This document shows positions 8,786 through 18,032 of a stretch of 64,000 bases of DNA, piece by piece (positions within the stretch are counted from its first letter, which is position 1; each line of letters starts with the position of its first letter). Source of the stretch: Cupriavidus pauculus. GTDB lineage: Bacteria > Pseudomonadota > Gammaproteobacteria > Burkholderiales > Burkholderiaceae. Under the pieces are notes generated by a model, which saw only the letters and a list, made by a program, of their open reading frames with translations, did not search any database and had not been told where the DNA came from. The translations under genes and the position numbers were made by a program. The stretch is from positions 124,001-188,000 of the forward strand of contig NZ_PJRP01000003.1 in the NCBI RefSeq assembly GCF_002858765.1. The letters run 5' to 3'.

Positions 8786-8892
8786 GATTTTCGTCGCGCA
8801 TTAAGTGGTTTTCAGGACAGGTGTTCATTACAGTGAAACACGAAGCACCGTTCTACCCCCGAAAAACAGAGATTGCAAGGATTGATCGCACC

Positions 8893-9480
8893 ATGTCCCT
8901 CGCAGCACAGCGCCAGTCCGCCGTTGGCGACACCATCGAATCCATTAGAAACATTGTAGACAAGGGCGGCGTCACCCGCGCCAGCCTGGCCGAAGTGCTA
9001 CCCCTCGTGGAAGACCTGGCCGCCCGCACCGAACTGTGGAATGAAGCCGACTATCCACCGCCCGAGGCCAACGAGCGCCAGGCCCGCTACCTGATTGCCG
9101 AAGATCCGAACCAGACCTACGCGCTGTACCTGAACGTGATGCGGCCCGGCAAGCGCATTCCGCCGCACAACCACACCACCTGGGCCTGCGTGGCCGGGGT
9201 GACCGGCGTGGAGTTCAACGACGTCTATGTGCGCACTGACGACGGCAGCCAGCCCGGCGTGGGCACGCTGGAACATTCGCGCACCGTGGAAGTGGGCCCG
9301 CGCAACGGTATCGCCCTGCTCCCCGACGACATCCATTCCGTGGCGATCCAGGGCGATGCCGTCATCCGCCACCTGCACATGTACGGTCGCGCGCTCGAAA
9401 CGCTGACCGAACGGCTGACGTTCGACCTCGAGACCGGACGCTGCCAGATCATGAACGTGGGCGTACAGACCCGCCGCTAA
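8893..9480 (+). CDS. Thiol dioxygenase-like cupin (cysteine dioxygenase family)
   Basis: A 195-residue cytosolic cupin of the cysteine dioxygenase type I superfamily, whose members use non-haem Fe(II) and O2 to convert a thiol to a sulfinate. The probable iron ligands are visible: His92 and His94 in PPHNHTTW and His148 in PDDIHSV, with a further His162 in HLHMYG. Bacterial members act on cysteine or 3-mercaptopropionate; which one applies here cannot be read from sequence. The start at 8893 is chosen because an AAGGA lies upstream and the protein then begins where the family usually does. It is the first gene of a seven-gene run and its product would be a sulfinate. Confidence 0.78.
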   Translation: MSLAAQRQSAVGDTIESIRNIVDKGGVTRASLAEVLPLVEDLAARTELWNEADYPPPEANERQARYLIAEDPNQTYALYLNVMRPGKRIPPHNHTTWACVAGVTGVEFNDVYVRTDDGSQPGVGTLEHSRTVEVGPRNGIALLPDDIHSVAIQGDAVIRHLHMYGRALETLTERLTFDLETGRCQIMNVGVQTRR

Positions 9481-9580
9481 GCCACACCCTGACCGGGGCC
9501 ACTGCGCGCCCCGGACTCCCGAGATCCAGGCCGACACCTCGCCCTTGCAGCGAGGACGGCCCCCTTTTTGCCCAAATTTC

Positions 9581-11194
9581 ATGACCCAGCCCACCCACAC
9601 CGCCGTCGACGCCGTCACCCTGAAGGGCTGGCTGCACGATGCCGACGAAATCGCGCTGTTCGATGTCCGCGAGCAAGGCCAGTACGGCGAGGGCCATCCG
9701 TTCTATGCCGTGCCGATGCCCTTCAGCCGGCTGGAGCTCGATGTCGGCCGCCTGGCGCCCCGCACCGATGCGCGCATCGTGCTGGCCGATGACGGCGACG
9801 GCGTGGCGCAGGCCGCCGCCGCGGCGCTGGCATCGCTTGGCTACACAAACCTGTTCGTGCTCGACGGTGGCATGCCGGCCTGGCGCGCGGCCGGCTATAC
9901 GCTGTTCGCGGGCGTGAACGTCCCGTCCAAGACCTTCGGGGAACTGGCCGAGCACCACTACCACACGCCGCGCGTGACCGCGCAGGAACTGGCTGCGATG
10001 CAGGCCGGCCCGCAGGCGCCAGTGGTACTCGACGGACGCCCCACCAGCGAATTCCGCAAGATGAACATCCCGGGCGCGATCTGCTGCCCCAATGGCGAGC
10101 TGGCCTACCGACTGCGCGACCTGGTGCCCGACAACACCACCCCCATCGTCATCAACTGCGCGGGCCGCACGCGCAGCATCATCGGCGCTCAGTCGCTGAT
10201 CAACTTCGGCGTGGCCAATCCGGTCTACGCGCTCGAAAACGGCACGCAGGGCTGGTACCTGAACGATTTCACGCTTGAGCACGGCGGCACCGCACGCTAC
10301 CCGGACAACGGCCTGCCGCAGGAAATCGACGCCGCCCGCGACAACGCGCAGGCGCTGACGCAGCGCTTCGACGTACCCCACATCGACGCCGCCCAGGCCA
10401 AAGCCTGGCTGGCCGACACGGCACGCACCACGTTCCTGTGCGACGTGCGCACCGCCGAGGAATTCGCCATCCAGACGCTGCCCGGCGCGCAGCACACGCC
10501 CGGCGGCCAGCTGATGCAGGCCACCGACCAGTACGTCGGCATCCGCCGCGCCCGGCTGGTGCTGTTCGATGCCGAAGGCGTGCGCGCCACCGTGGTAGCC
10601 AGCTGGCTGCGCCAGATGGGCCATGACGCCGTGGTGCTCGACGGCGGCCTGCAGGCCGGCCTGGCCGCAGGCGTGCGCGCCGCCCAGGGCCCCACGCATG
10701 AAGTGACCGCGCTGCCGGCCGTCTCCGCCGCACAACTGGTGACCGGCCTGACCGCCCAGTCGATGCTAGCGCTGGACCTGCGCGGCAGCATGGCCTACCG
10801 CGCCGGGCACGTGGCCGGCGCCCGCTGGTCCACCCGGGCCCGCCTGGCGCAAGACCTGCGCGGCGTGCCGCATGACACCACGCTGGTGCTGATCGGCGAT
10901 GCCGATGGCGACGACGCCGCCGAACTGGCCGTGGCGGATCTGCGCGCGCTCGGTTTCCGCAACCTGCGCCGGCTGCAGGGTGGCTTTGCCGCCTGGCGCG
11001 ATGCCGGCAATGCCGTGCGCCAGGGCGCCGACACGCTGCCCGACGCGCGCTGCATCGACTACCTGTTTTTCGTGCATGACCGCCACGACGGCAACAAGGC
11101 CGCCGCGCGCCAGTACCTGGCTTGGGAAACGGGCCTGATCGCCCAGCTCGACGCGCAGGAGCTGGCCACGTTCCGCTTCCCGCCTGCCGGCTGA
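9581..11194 (+). CDS. Four-domain rhodanese-type sulfurtransferase with one active-site Cys
   Basis: A 537-residue protein of four consecutive rhodanese folds (about 1-115, 125-245, 255-365, 375-475) and a C-terminal extension ending in RFPPAG. Rhodaneses move sulfane sulfur through a persulfide on a loop cysteine. Only domain 2 keeps it: Cys193 in INCAGRTRS. The equivalent loops of domains 1, 3 and 4 (LADDGDG, LFDAEGV, LIGDADG) have Asp or other residues and should be inactive or regulatory. No signal peptide. It follows the dioxygenase by 100 bases in the same direction, suggesting it handles persulfide or sulfite-level sulfur from the same substrate. Tandem rhodanese-cupin neighbours are known in proteobacteria; the exact role is inferred. 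Confidence 0.85.
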   Translation: MTQPTHTAVDAVTLKGWLHDADEIALFDVREQGQYGEGHPFYAVPMPFSRLELDVGRLAPRTDARIVLADDGDGVAQAAAAALASLGYTNLFVLDGGMPAWRAAGYTLFAGVNVPSKTFGELAEHHYHTPRVTAQELAAMQAGPQAPVVLDGRPTSEFRKMNIPGAICCPNGELAYRLRDLVPDNTTPIVINCAGRTRSIIGAQSLINFGVANPVYALENGTQGWYLNDFTLEHGGTARYPDNGLPQEIDAARDNAQALTQRFDVPHIDAAQAKAWLADTARTTFLCDVRTAEEFAIQTLPGAQHTPGGQLMQATDQYVGIRRARLVLFDAEGVRATVVASWLRQMGHDAVVLDGGLQAGLAAGVRAAQGPTHEVTALPAVSAAQLVTGLTAQSMLALDLRGSMAYRAGHVAGARWSTRARLAQDLRGVPHDTTLVLIGDADGDDAAELAVADLRALGFRNLRRLQGGFAAWRDAGNAVRQGADTLPDARCIDYLFFVHDRHDGNKAAARQYLAWETGLIAQLDAQELATFRFPPAG

Positions 11195-11250
11195 TTGCCA
11201 CCCGAGCCATCCCACTTTCAACCTGCCATAGAAGAACGAGGTCGCCCCCC

Positions 11251-12267
11251 ATGTCCCGTCCGATGTCATCCCGCCTGTCGTCACGTCTTGCGCAGTACCT
11301 GGTTGCCGCTTGCACCGTCACGCTGTCCGTCGCCGCGCCGGCGCAGCAGCCCGTGGCGCCCGTCAACGGATTTCCGTCGCAGCCGCTGCGGATCGTGTCG
11401 CCGTTCCCCGCCGGCGGCGGCAACGATGCGGTGACCCGCGTGGTGGCCACGCGGCTGTCGCAAGTACTGGGCCAGAGCGCCGTGACCGACAACCGGGGCG
11501 GCGCGGGCGGCAACATCGGCACGCGCTACGTGGCCGAGGCCAAGCCCGACGGCTATACGGTGCTGACCTCGCAGGTGTCGATCATGGCCGTGAACCCGAC
11601 GCTGTATCGCGCGCCGGGCTTCGATCCGGTCAAGCAGTTCATCCCGGTCACGCAGATCAACGCGGCGCCGCTGGCCATCGTGGTATCCGCCAACGCCCCG
11701 TGGAAGACCTTCGAGGAACTGGCCACGCAGGCCAAGGCGCAGCCGAACAAGATCACATTCGCCACGCCCGGCAACGGCACGCTGTCGCACCTGGTGGGTG
11801 TGGTGCTCGACAAGGACAGCCAGGTGTCGCTCCAGCATGTGCCATACAAAGGCGCGGGTCCGGCCATCAACGACCTGCTTGGCGGCCAGGTAGATGTGCT
11901 GATCACGTCCACGTCGTCGGTGTCCGGATTCATCCAGACCGGCCGCATGCGTGCGCTGGCCGTCACCAGCCCGCGCCGACTCGGGGTATTCACCAAGGTG
12001 CCGACACTTGAAGAGCTGGGCTATCGCAATGCACGCTTCGAGGACTGGTACGGCTTCTTCGTACCGGCCGGCACGTCGCCGGAACGCGTTGCGCTGCTGA
12101 ACCGAGCCATGGTGCAGGTGCTGCAGATGCCCGAGGTGGTGAAAACCATCAACGAGGGCGGCAGCGACGTGGTGGCCAACAGCTCCGAGGCATTTGCCGC
12201 GCAGATGAAGCAGGACATCACCCGCTGGTCGCAGATCGTCAAGCTGTCCGGCGCGCACGTCGACTGA
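11251..12267 (+). CDS. Bug/TctC-type tripartite tricarboxylate receptor
   Basis: A 338-residue periplasmic binding protein with a Sec signal peptide (about residues 1-28, ending VAAPAQQ). The Bug fold is shown by SPFPAGGGNDAVTRVV, NRGGAGGNIGTRYVAEAKP and HVPYKGAGPA. The family captures small carboxylates or amides for TctAB-type symporters or for sensing. No tctA or tctB genes lie in the window. It sits between the rhodanese and the PLP enzyme in one direction, so it probably binds the substrate of this operon. The start at 11251 has ACGAGG upstream; an ATG at 11263 is an alternative. Confidence 0.92.
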   Translation: MSRPMSSRLSSRLAQYLVAACTVTLSVAAPAQQPVAPVNGFPSQPLRIVSPFPAGGGNDAVTRVVATRLSQVLGQSAVTDNRGGAGGNIGTRYVAEAKPDGYTVLTSQVSIMAVNPTLYRAPGFDPVKQFIPVTQINAAPLAIVVSANAPWKTFEELATQAKAQPNKITFATPGNGTLSHLVGVVLDKDSQVSLQHVPYKGAGPAINDLLGGQVDVLITSTSSVSGFIQTGRMRALAVTSPRRLGVFTKVPTLEELGYRNARFEDWYGFFVPAGTSPERVALLNRAMVQVLQMPEVVKTINEGGSDVVANSSEAFAAQMKQDITRWSQIVKLSGAHVD

Positions 12268-12334
12268 TGCTTCGGATGCAGGCACGCGCCTTGCGACACC
12301 CTCCTACAACATGCGCCAACCCACAGGCCAGCCA

Positions 12335-13549
12335 ATGACGAAAGCGCTCCCCACACGCCTTGTCCATGCCGGACGCACCGCAGCCGTGCCCGGCGGACAG
12401 CCGGTCAACCCGCCCGTGGTGCGCGCCAGCACCGTACTGTTCGACTCCGTCGCGCAGCAGCGCGAGATGCGCGCCCGGCGTGACACCGAGCGGCTGTTCA
12501 CATACGGCGCGCGCGGCAATCCCACCAACTTCGCGCTCGAAGACATGGTGACCACGCTCGAAGACGGCTATCGCACGCGGCTGTTTCCGTCGGGCCTGGC
12601 CGCCGCCGCCATGACGATCCTGGCCTACGTGCGCCCCGGCCAGCATGTGCTGCTGCCCGATTGCGTCTACGAGCCGGTGCGCAACCTGGCCAACGGCTTC
12701 CTGCGCCAGCACGGCATCGCCGCCGACTTCTACGCGGCCAACGGTTCGGACCTGGACGCGAAGCTGCGCCCCGAGACGCGGCTCGTCTATGTCGAGGCGC
12801 CCGGTTCGCTGGTCTATGAAATGTGCGACCTGCCCGCGCTGGCGGCCCGCGCCCACGCGCACGGCGCGCTCGTGGCAGCGGACAACACCTGGGGCTCGGG
12901 CATGCTGTATCGCCCGCTGACGCTGGGCGCCGACATCTCGCTGATGGCCGCCACCAAGTACCTGGGCGGCCATTCCGACGTGATGATGGGCACCGTCTGC
13001 ACCACCGAGGCCGCGTGGCAGCCGCTGGCCACCATGGCCGATGCCTTCGGCATGACCGTGAGCCCCGATGACGCCTACCTGGTGCAGCGCGGCATCCGGT
13101 CGCTCGGTGCGCGCCTGGCGCAGCACCAGGCCGGCGCGCTGACCGTGGCGCAGTGGCTGCTCGACCGCCCCGAGGTGGCCGACGTCTTCTGCCCCGCGCT
13201 GCCGCACGATCCCAACCATGCCCTGTGGCAGCGCGACTGCCACGGCACCAACGGCCTGGTGTCGTTCACGCTGCGTTCGCAGGCGCCGGTGGCGCCCGAA
13301 CGCTTCGTCGACAGCCTGCGGCTGTTCGGCATCGGCGCCTCGTGGGGCGGCTTCGAGAGTCTGGCCGTGCTGGCCGACATGCGGCGCGCGCGCAGCGTCA
13401 CGGACTGGTCGCAGCACGGCACCGTGATACGCCTGCACATCGGCCTCGAAGCCGTACCCGACCTGCTGGCGGACCTGGATCAGGCCTTCGCCGCCATCGC
13501 CCATCTCGAATCGACAGAAAAGGACCCTTCCCATGCCCATCATCGGTGA
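12335..13549 (+). CDS. Cys/Met metabolism PLP enzyme, cystathionine beta-lyase-like
   Basis: A 404-residue fold-type I PLP enzyme of the MetB/MetC family. Lys208 in AATKYLGGHSD is the expected Schiff-base lysine. The Tyr-Gly phosphate-binding motif (TYGARGNPT) and the C-terminal GASWGGFESL, typical of beta-lyases, are present. Such enzymes cleave the C-S bond of cystathionine and other S-alkyl cysteines to a thiol, pyruvate and ammonia. In this sulfur cluster a catabolic C-S lyase on an S-substituted cysteine fits better than methionine biosynthesis, which is inference. Start 12335 is chosen for the AGG 8 bases upstream; ATG 12311 is possible. It overlaps the next gene by 17 bases, so translation is coupled. 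Confidence 0.85.
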   Translation: MTKALPTRLVHAGRTAAVPGGQPVNPPVVRASTVLFDSVAQQREMRARRDTERLFTYGARGNPTNFALEDMVTTLEDGYRTRLFPSGLAAAAMTILAYVRPGQHVLLPDCVYEPVRNLANGFLRQHGIAADFYAANGSDLDAKLRPETRLVYVEAPGSLVYEMCDLPALAARAHAHGALVAADNTWGSGMLYRPLTLGADISLMAATKYLGGHSDVMMGTVCTTEAAWQPLATMADAFGMTVSPDDAYLVQRGIRSLGARLAQHQAGALTVAQWLLDRPEVADVFCPALPHDPNHALWQRDCHGTNGLVSFTLRSQAPVAPERFVDSLRLFGIGASWGGFESLAVLADMRRARSVTDWSQHGTVIRLHIGLEAVPDLLADLDQAFAAIAHLESTEKDPSHAHHR

Positions 13550-14546
13550 CTGGCTGCGCCAGCAATCCGGCCCCGCCCGCACCAGCGGACAGTTGCCCGT
13601 TGGCTCGATGGCCTCGGGCATGTCCGTCGCGCTGCCCTACGTGGCCGTGCGTGGCGCGCAGCCGGGCCGCACGCTCTGGCTGCACGGCCAGGTGCATGGC
13701 GACGAGATCAACGGCATGGTGGCGGCCCTGCGCTTTGCGCGCAGCCTGGACCCGGCCACCATGCGCGGCAACGTGGTGGTCACGCCCACCGGCAATCCGC
13801 AGGCGCTGGACGCACGGCGCAAGCGCAATCCGTATGACGAGCTCGACCTGGACCAGACCTATCCGGGCAACGCGGGCGGCCTGGTGTCCGAGCGGCTGGC
13901 CCATGCGCTGATGAGCGAGGTGCGCGGCGTGGCCGACGTGCTCATCAACCTGCATACGATGAACCCGCTGTTCGATGCACGCCCCTACACGGTCTACAAG
14001 GTCCACCCGGGCAGCCGCGTGACCGAGGCCGATGTGCTGGCCGCGATGGCGCCCTTTCACCCGCACGTGGCCTGCCAACAGGACGTGGGCGGCAAGGGCG
14101 AGCTGCCCGGCAACATCGCCGGCGCGCTCGATTACCAATGCCTGGCCGCCGGTGTCTGCGCGTTCATGCTCGAACTGGGAAGCGGCAGCCGCTTCGAGGC
14201 CGACAACATCGCCGTGGCCGAGACCGGCTTCCACACGCTGGCCGTGCAGATGGGCATTCTCGACGGCCCGCCGGCCAAGGCCGCCGCCACCACGCTGCGG
14301 CGCGTGACGCGGCGCGGCTGGATCACCGCCGATGACGGCGGCCTGTTCATTCCGGCCGCTCGCGCCGGCGACCACGTTGGCGAAGGCGAGTCGATTGGCG
14401 ACACGCTCAAGCTCGATGCCTCGCTCACGCCAGTCAAGCCGCTCACGCGCGACGGCGTGCTGATCGGCCTGCGCAGCGACCCCGTTGTCCACACCGGCGA
14501 GCGCCTGGCGTTCGTGGCGTGGGAATGGGACACGGTGTCGGTCTAG
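13533..14546 (+). CDS. Succinylglutamate desuccinylase/aspartoacylase family deacylase
   Basis: A 337-residue cytosolic zinc carboxypeptidase-fold hydrolase of the AstE/AspA family, which removes acyl groups from N-acyl amino acids. Candidate zinc ligands are His55 and Glu58 in QVHGDEING and His141 in NLHTMN. The C-terminal part (from about residue 245) is the barrel-like biotinyl-type domain seen in many AstE-like proteins. It starts inside the PLP gene, the closest coupling in the operon, which suggests the two act in sequence: deacylation of an N-acyl-S-substituted cysteine followed by C-S cleavage. That order is an inference. Confidence 0.82.
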   Translation: MPIIGDWLRQQSGPARTSGQLPVGSMASGMSVALPYVAVRGAQPGRTLWLHGQVHGDEINGMVAALRFARSLDPATMRGNVVVTPTGNPQALDARRKRNPYDELDLDQTYPGNAGGLVSERLAHALMSEVRGVADVLINLHTMNPLFDARPYTVYKVHPGSRVTEADVLAAMAPFHPHVACQQDVGGKGELPGNIAGALDYQCLAAGVCAFMLELGSGSRFEADNIAVAETGFHTLAVQMGILDGPPAKAAATTLRRVTRRGWITADDGGLFIPAARAGDHVGEGESIGDTLKLDASLTPVKPLTRDGVLIGLRSDPVVHTGERLAFVAWEWDTVSV

Positions 14547-14625
14547 TTTCTGTTTTTCGGCATGACGACGGCCTGCCGCCAGAACGCCTTACCAAAGCCT
14601 CAAGCAAGACCATCGGAGCCTTACC

Positions 14626-15585
14626 ATGTTTGCCCGCCGCGCCCTCGTTCTCAGCCTTTCCCTCCTGACACCCCTGGCCCACGCGGCCTGGCCCGACTCG
14701 TCGAAGCCGATCCGCGTGGTGGTCGGCTTCCCGCCCGGCGGCGGTGCCGACGCGCTGGCGCGCGCCATTGCCCCGGCGCTGTCAGACCAGCTCAAGGCCA
14801 ACGTCATCATCGATAATCGGCCCGGCGCGGGCGGCCTGATTGCCACCGACCTGGTAGCCAAGGCCGCGCCCGATGGCTACACGCTCTACATCGCCACGCC
14901 GGGATCGTTCACGATCTGGCCGAACCTGCGCAAGCTGGCCTATGACCCGCGGAAGGACTTTGCGCCGGTCAGCGTGCTGGTAACCATGCCCAACGTGCTG
15001 GTGACCGGCGCCGACACGCCGTACAAGGACGTGCAGGGCCTGCTGGCGGCCGTGAAGAGCGCGAACGGCAAGTTCTCGTATGCGTCGGGCGGCAATGGCA
15101 CGATCGGCCAGATTGCCGCCGAGCAGTTCAAGATGCTGGCGGGCGTGCAGATGCAGCATGTGCCGTATAAAGGCACCACCCCGGCGCTGACCGACGTGAT
15201 GGGTGGCGTGGTGCCGATCACGTTCTCCGATCCGTCGGCCAAGCCGCTCATCGCTTCCGGCAAGCTGCGCGTGCTGGCGGTGACCACCGCCAAACGCTCG
15301 CCGCAGTTCCCCGGCGTGCCGACCGTCGCCGAAGCCGGCGTGCCCGGCTACGACGTCACCAACTGGTATGGCCTGGTGGCACCCGCCGGCACCCCGCCCG
15401 ACGTCATCGCGCAGTTGAACAAGGCGCTGGTCAAGGTCATGGCCGATCCGGACATCCGCCACCGGCTGGCCATATCGGGCATGGATGCCACCTCCGACAC
15501 GCCGCAGCAGTTCGCCAAACTGCTCGACACCGAACGCGCCAAGTGGGGCGAGCTGATCCGCAAGGCCGGCATCCAGGGCGACTAA
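14626..15585 (+). CDS. Bug/TctC-type tripartite tricarboxylate receptor
   Basis: A 319-residue periplasmic solute-binding protein with a Sec signal peptide (FARRALVLSLSLLTPLAHA). Bug landmarks are VGFPPGGGADALARAI, DNRPGAGGLIATDLVAK and HVPYKGTTPALTDVMGG. It is the second receptor of this operon and clearly differs from the one at 11251, so the system may recognise two related substrates or two oxidation states of one. It is separated from the molybdoenzyme gene by only 4 bases, so the two are probably translated together. No partner membrane subunits are nearby. Confidence 0.92.
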   Translation: MFARRALVLSLSLLTPLAHAAWPDSSKPIRVVVGFPPGGGADALARAIAPALSDQLKANVIIDNRPGAGGLIATDLVAKAAPDGYTLYIATPGSFTIWPNLRKLAYDPRKDFAPVSVLVTMPNVLVTGADTPYKDVQGLLAAVKSANGKFSYASGGNGTIGQIAAEQFKMLAGVQMQHVPYKGTTPALTDVMGGVVPITFSDPSAKPLIASGKLRVLAVTTAKRSPQFPGVPTVAEAGVPGYDVTNWYGLVAPAGTPPDVIAQLNKALVKVMADPDIRHRLAISGMDATSDTPQQFAKLLDTERAKWGELIRKAGIQGD

Positions 15586-15589
15586 TACC

Positions 15590-17836
15590 GTGACCGTCCG
15601 CCGCTACCCGCAACTGGCGCACTGGGGCGCCTTCACGGCCGTCGTCGAGGATGGCACGCTGATCCGCTGCGAGCCATTCGCCGCCGATCCCAATCCGTCG
15701 CCCCTGCTCGATTCCATCGTGCCGATGGTCTACTCGCCCACGCGCATCCGTACCCCGATGGTGCGGCGCGGCTGGCTGGCGCAACGCGAGGCCAGCGACG
15801 GCCATGCGCGCGGACGCGACGATTTCGTCGAAGTCTCGTGGGACGTGGCGCTCGATCTGGTGGCCGGCGAGATCCGCCGCGTGCGCGAGAAACATGGTCC
15901 CGACGGCGTCTTCGGCGGCTCGTACGGCTGGTCGTCGGCCGGGCGGCTGCATCACGCGCGCTCGCTGATCCGCCGCTTTCATTTCACGGGCGGCGGCTGC
16001 GTCGACCAGGTGGGCAACTACAGCTGGGGCACCGCGCAGTTCCTGCTGCCGCACGTGATCGGCACCGACCGGCCGCTGACAGGGCGCGTCACGGCCTGGC
16101 CCAGCCTGATCGCCCATACTGAAGTCTTCGTGGCCTTCGGCGGGCTGGCGCTGAAGAATGGCCAGGTGTCGTCGGGCGGCGCCGCCGAGCACACGCAGGA
16201 ACAATGGCTGCGCAAGCTAGCCGCCAGCGGCGCCACGGTCATCAACATCAGCCCCACGCGCGACGATTGCCCCGATTTCCTCGGCGCAGAGTGGATTCCG
16301 ATCCGGCCGAATACCGATGTCGCGCTGATGCTGGCGCTGGCCTATGAACTGCGCCGCACCGGCGCGCACGACGCGGCGTTCCTGCAGTCGCATTGCAGCG
16401 GCTGGGCCGAACTCGACGCCTATCTGCTGGGCCGCGCCGACGGCGAGCCGAAGACGCCCGCCTGGGCATCCGCCATCACCGGCATTCCAGCCGCGCGTAT
16501 CGCCCAACTGGCCGCCCAACTGGCCGGCAAGCGCAGCTACCTCACCTGCAGCTTTGCGGTGCAGCGCCAGCATCGCGGCGAACAGCCGTACTGGATGGCC
16601 ATTGCGCTGGCCGCCATGCTGGGCCAGATCGGCCTGCCGGGCGGCGGTTTCGGCTTCGGGCACGGATCGATGAATGGCGTGGGCAACCCGCGCGTGGCCA
16701 CGCCGGGCCCCGAAATGCCGGTGGGCCGCAACCCGGCCAACCTGGACATCCCCTGCGCGCGGCTGTCGGACATGCTGCTGAATCCGGGCACCGCCTACCG
16801 GTTCAAGGGCGAGACGCGGCACTATCCCGACGTAAAGCTGGTGCACTGGGCCGGCGGCAATCCGTTTCACCACCATCAGCAGCTTTCCCGGCTGCGCCAG
16901 GCGTGGGCGCGCCCCCAGACCGTAATCGTGCAGGACATCTGCTGGACAGCCACCGCACGGCATGCCGACATCGTGCTGCCGGTGACCACCGCACTGGAAC
17001 GCAACGATATCGGCGGGTCGTCGCGCGACCGCTATGTGCTGGCCATGCACCAGGCCATCGCGCCATTGCATCTGGCACGCAGCGACCTCGATATCTTCAC
17101 CGACCTGTCGGACCGCCTGGGCTATCGCGCGGGCTTTACCGAAGACCGCGACGAACGGGGCTGGGTCGCGTCGATCTACTCCCGCTGCCGCGACGCCCAG
17201 GCAGGCGCCGGCATCGAACTGCCACCGTTCGACCAGTTCTGGCGCAGCGGCCACGTGGCGCTGCCCGCCCCCACCGAAGACTTCGTGCTGTTCGACGATT
17301 TCCGGCACGATCCGGTGGCGCATCCGCTGCGCACGCCAAGCGGGCGTATCGAGCTTGCCAGTCCAACCCTCGGCGCATTGTCCGACGACTGCGGCACCCA
17401 TCCTAACTGGCAGCCGCCCGTCGAATGGCTGGGCGCGGCCGAAGCACGGCGCCACCCGCTGCACCTGGTATCGGTGCAGCCGGCCGACCGCCTGCATAGC
17501 CAGCTTGAACCGGCCCCACTGGCGCAATCGGGCAAGGTGGCCGGCGCGGAACGGATCACGCTGCATCCGGCCGACGCAGCCGCGCGCGGCCTGCATCCCG
17601 GCATGCGGGTGCGCGTGCATAACGCACGCGGCGCGATTGCGGCCGGCCTGGCGGTGAGCGATGGCGTGGCGCCCGGTGTGGCGATGATGGCCACGGGCGC
17701 CTGGTACGACCCCGACGCCGACGGCGTGGACCGCGCCGGCGCCGCCAACACGCTGACGCTCGACATCGGCACATCGGACCTGACCCAGGGGCCGAACGCG
17801 ATGAGCTGCCTGGTGGAGGTATCGCGGGAGGGGTAG
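15590..17836 (+). CDS. BisC/TorA-type molybdopterin oxidoreductase
   Basis: A 748-residue DMSO-reductase-superfamily enzyme of the type without an N-terminal iron-sulfur cluster: the N-terminus goes straight into HWGAFTAVVEDGTL with no Cys quartet. Ser116 in GSYGWSSAGR is the likely molybdenum ligand. CWTATARHADIVLPVTTALE and the C-terminal GPNAMSCLVEV pocket belong to the bis-MGD domains. It lacks a Tat signal, so it resembles cytosolic BisC, which reduces biotin sulfoxide and methionine sulfoxide, more than periplasmic TorA. The start is GTG, 4 bases after the receptor gene. In this operon S-oxide reduction of the imported compound before C-S cleavage is a sensible role (inference). Confidence 0.88.
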   Translation: MTVRRYPQLAHWGAFTAVVEDGTLIRCEPFAADPNPSPLLDSIVPMVYSPTRIRTPMVRRGWLAQREASDGHARGRDDFVEVSWDVALDLVAGEIRRVREKHGPDGVFGGSYGWSSAGRLHHARSLIRRFHFTGGGCVDQVGNYSWGTAQFLLPHVIGTDRPLTGRVTAWPSLIAHTEVFVAFGGLALKNGQVSSGGAAEHTQEQWLRKLAASGATVINISPTRDDCPDFLGAEWIPIRPNTDVALMLALAYELRRTGAHDAAFLQSHCSGWAELDAYLLGRADGEPKTPAWASAITGIPAARIAQLAAQLAGKRSYLTCSFAVQRQHRGEQPYWMAIALAAMLGQIGLPGGGFGFGHGSMNGVGNPRVATPGPEMPVGRNPANLDIPCARLSDMLLNPGTAYRFKGETRHYPDVKLVHWAGGNPFHHHQQLSRLRQAWARPQTVIVQDICWTATARHADIVLPVTTALERNDIGGSSRDRYVLAMHQAIAPLHLARSDLDIFTDLSDRLGYRAGFTEDRDERGWVASIYSRCRDAQAGAGIELPPFDQFWRSGHVALPAPTEDFVLFDDFRHDPVAHPLRTPSGRIELASPTLGALSDDCGTHPNWQPPVEWLGAAEARRHPLHLVSVQPADRLHSQLEPAPLAQSGKVAGAERITLHPADAAARGLHPGMRVRVHNARGAIAAGLAVSDGVAPGVAMMATGAWYDPDADGVDRAGAANTLTLDIGTSDLTQGPNAMSCLVEVSREG

Positions 17837-18032
17837 CGTTGGCTAGCCGGGCCTGACCGGCCCCAACTGCGCCCCTGACCCATGCAAACCGGCTCCGCAC
17901 CTTCCGTCACTCGCGCCGCCTCGCCGTCGTTGGCGACAGGTTCCCGTCGATTCGGCCCCTGCCCCTGGCAAGGGCCTTCACCGTGGCATATACCTGTCAC
18001 ATTGCAACGACACACACGACGAGGACCGAGCC

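Noticed and set aside
7652..8836. A 394-codon plus-strand frame through the LysR gene
   Set aside because: It is antisense to a complete LysR regulator, and its composition (Gln/Arg/His) is typical of a shadow.
12335..13549. Calling the PLP enzyme the methionine-biosynthetic metC
   Set aside because: The operon context is catabolic and sulfur-related, so only the family is stated and no symbol is given.
16217..17620. A 467-codon minus-strand frame opposite the molybdoenzyme gene
   Set aside because: Composition is that of antisense high-GC DNA, and the plus strand carries clear molybdopterin oxidoreductase motifs.
17838..17867. GC-rich hairpin after the molybdoenzyme gene as a terminator
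   Set aside because: The stem is bulged and no T-run follows, so an intrinsic terminator is not supported.
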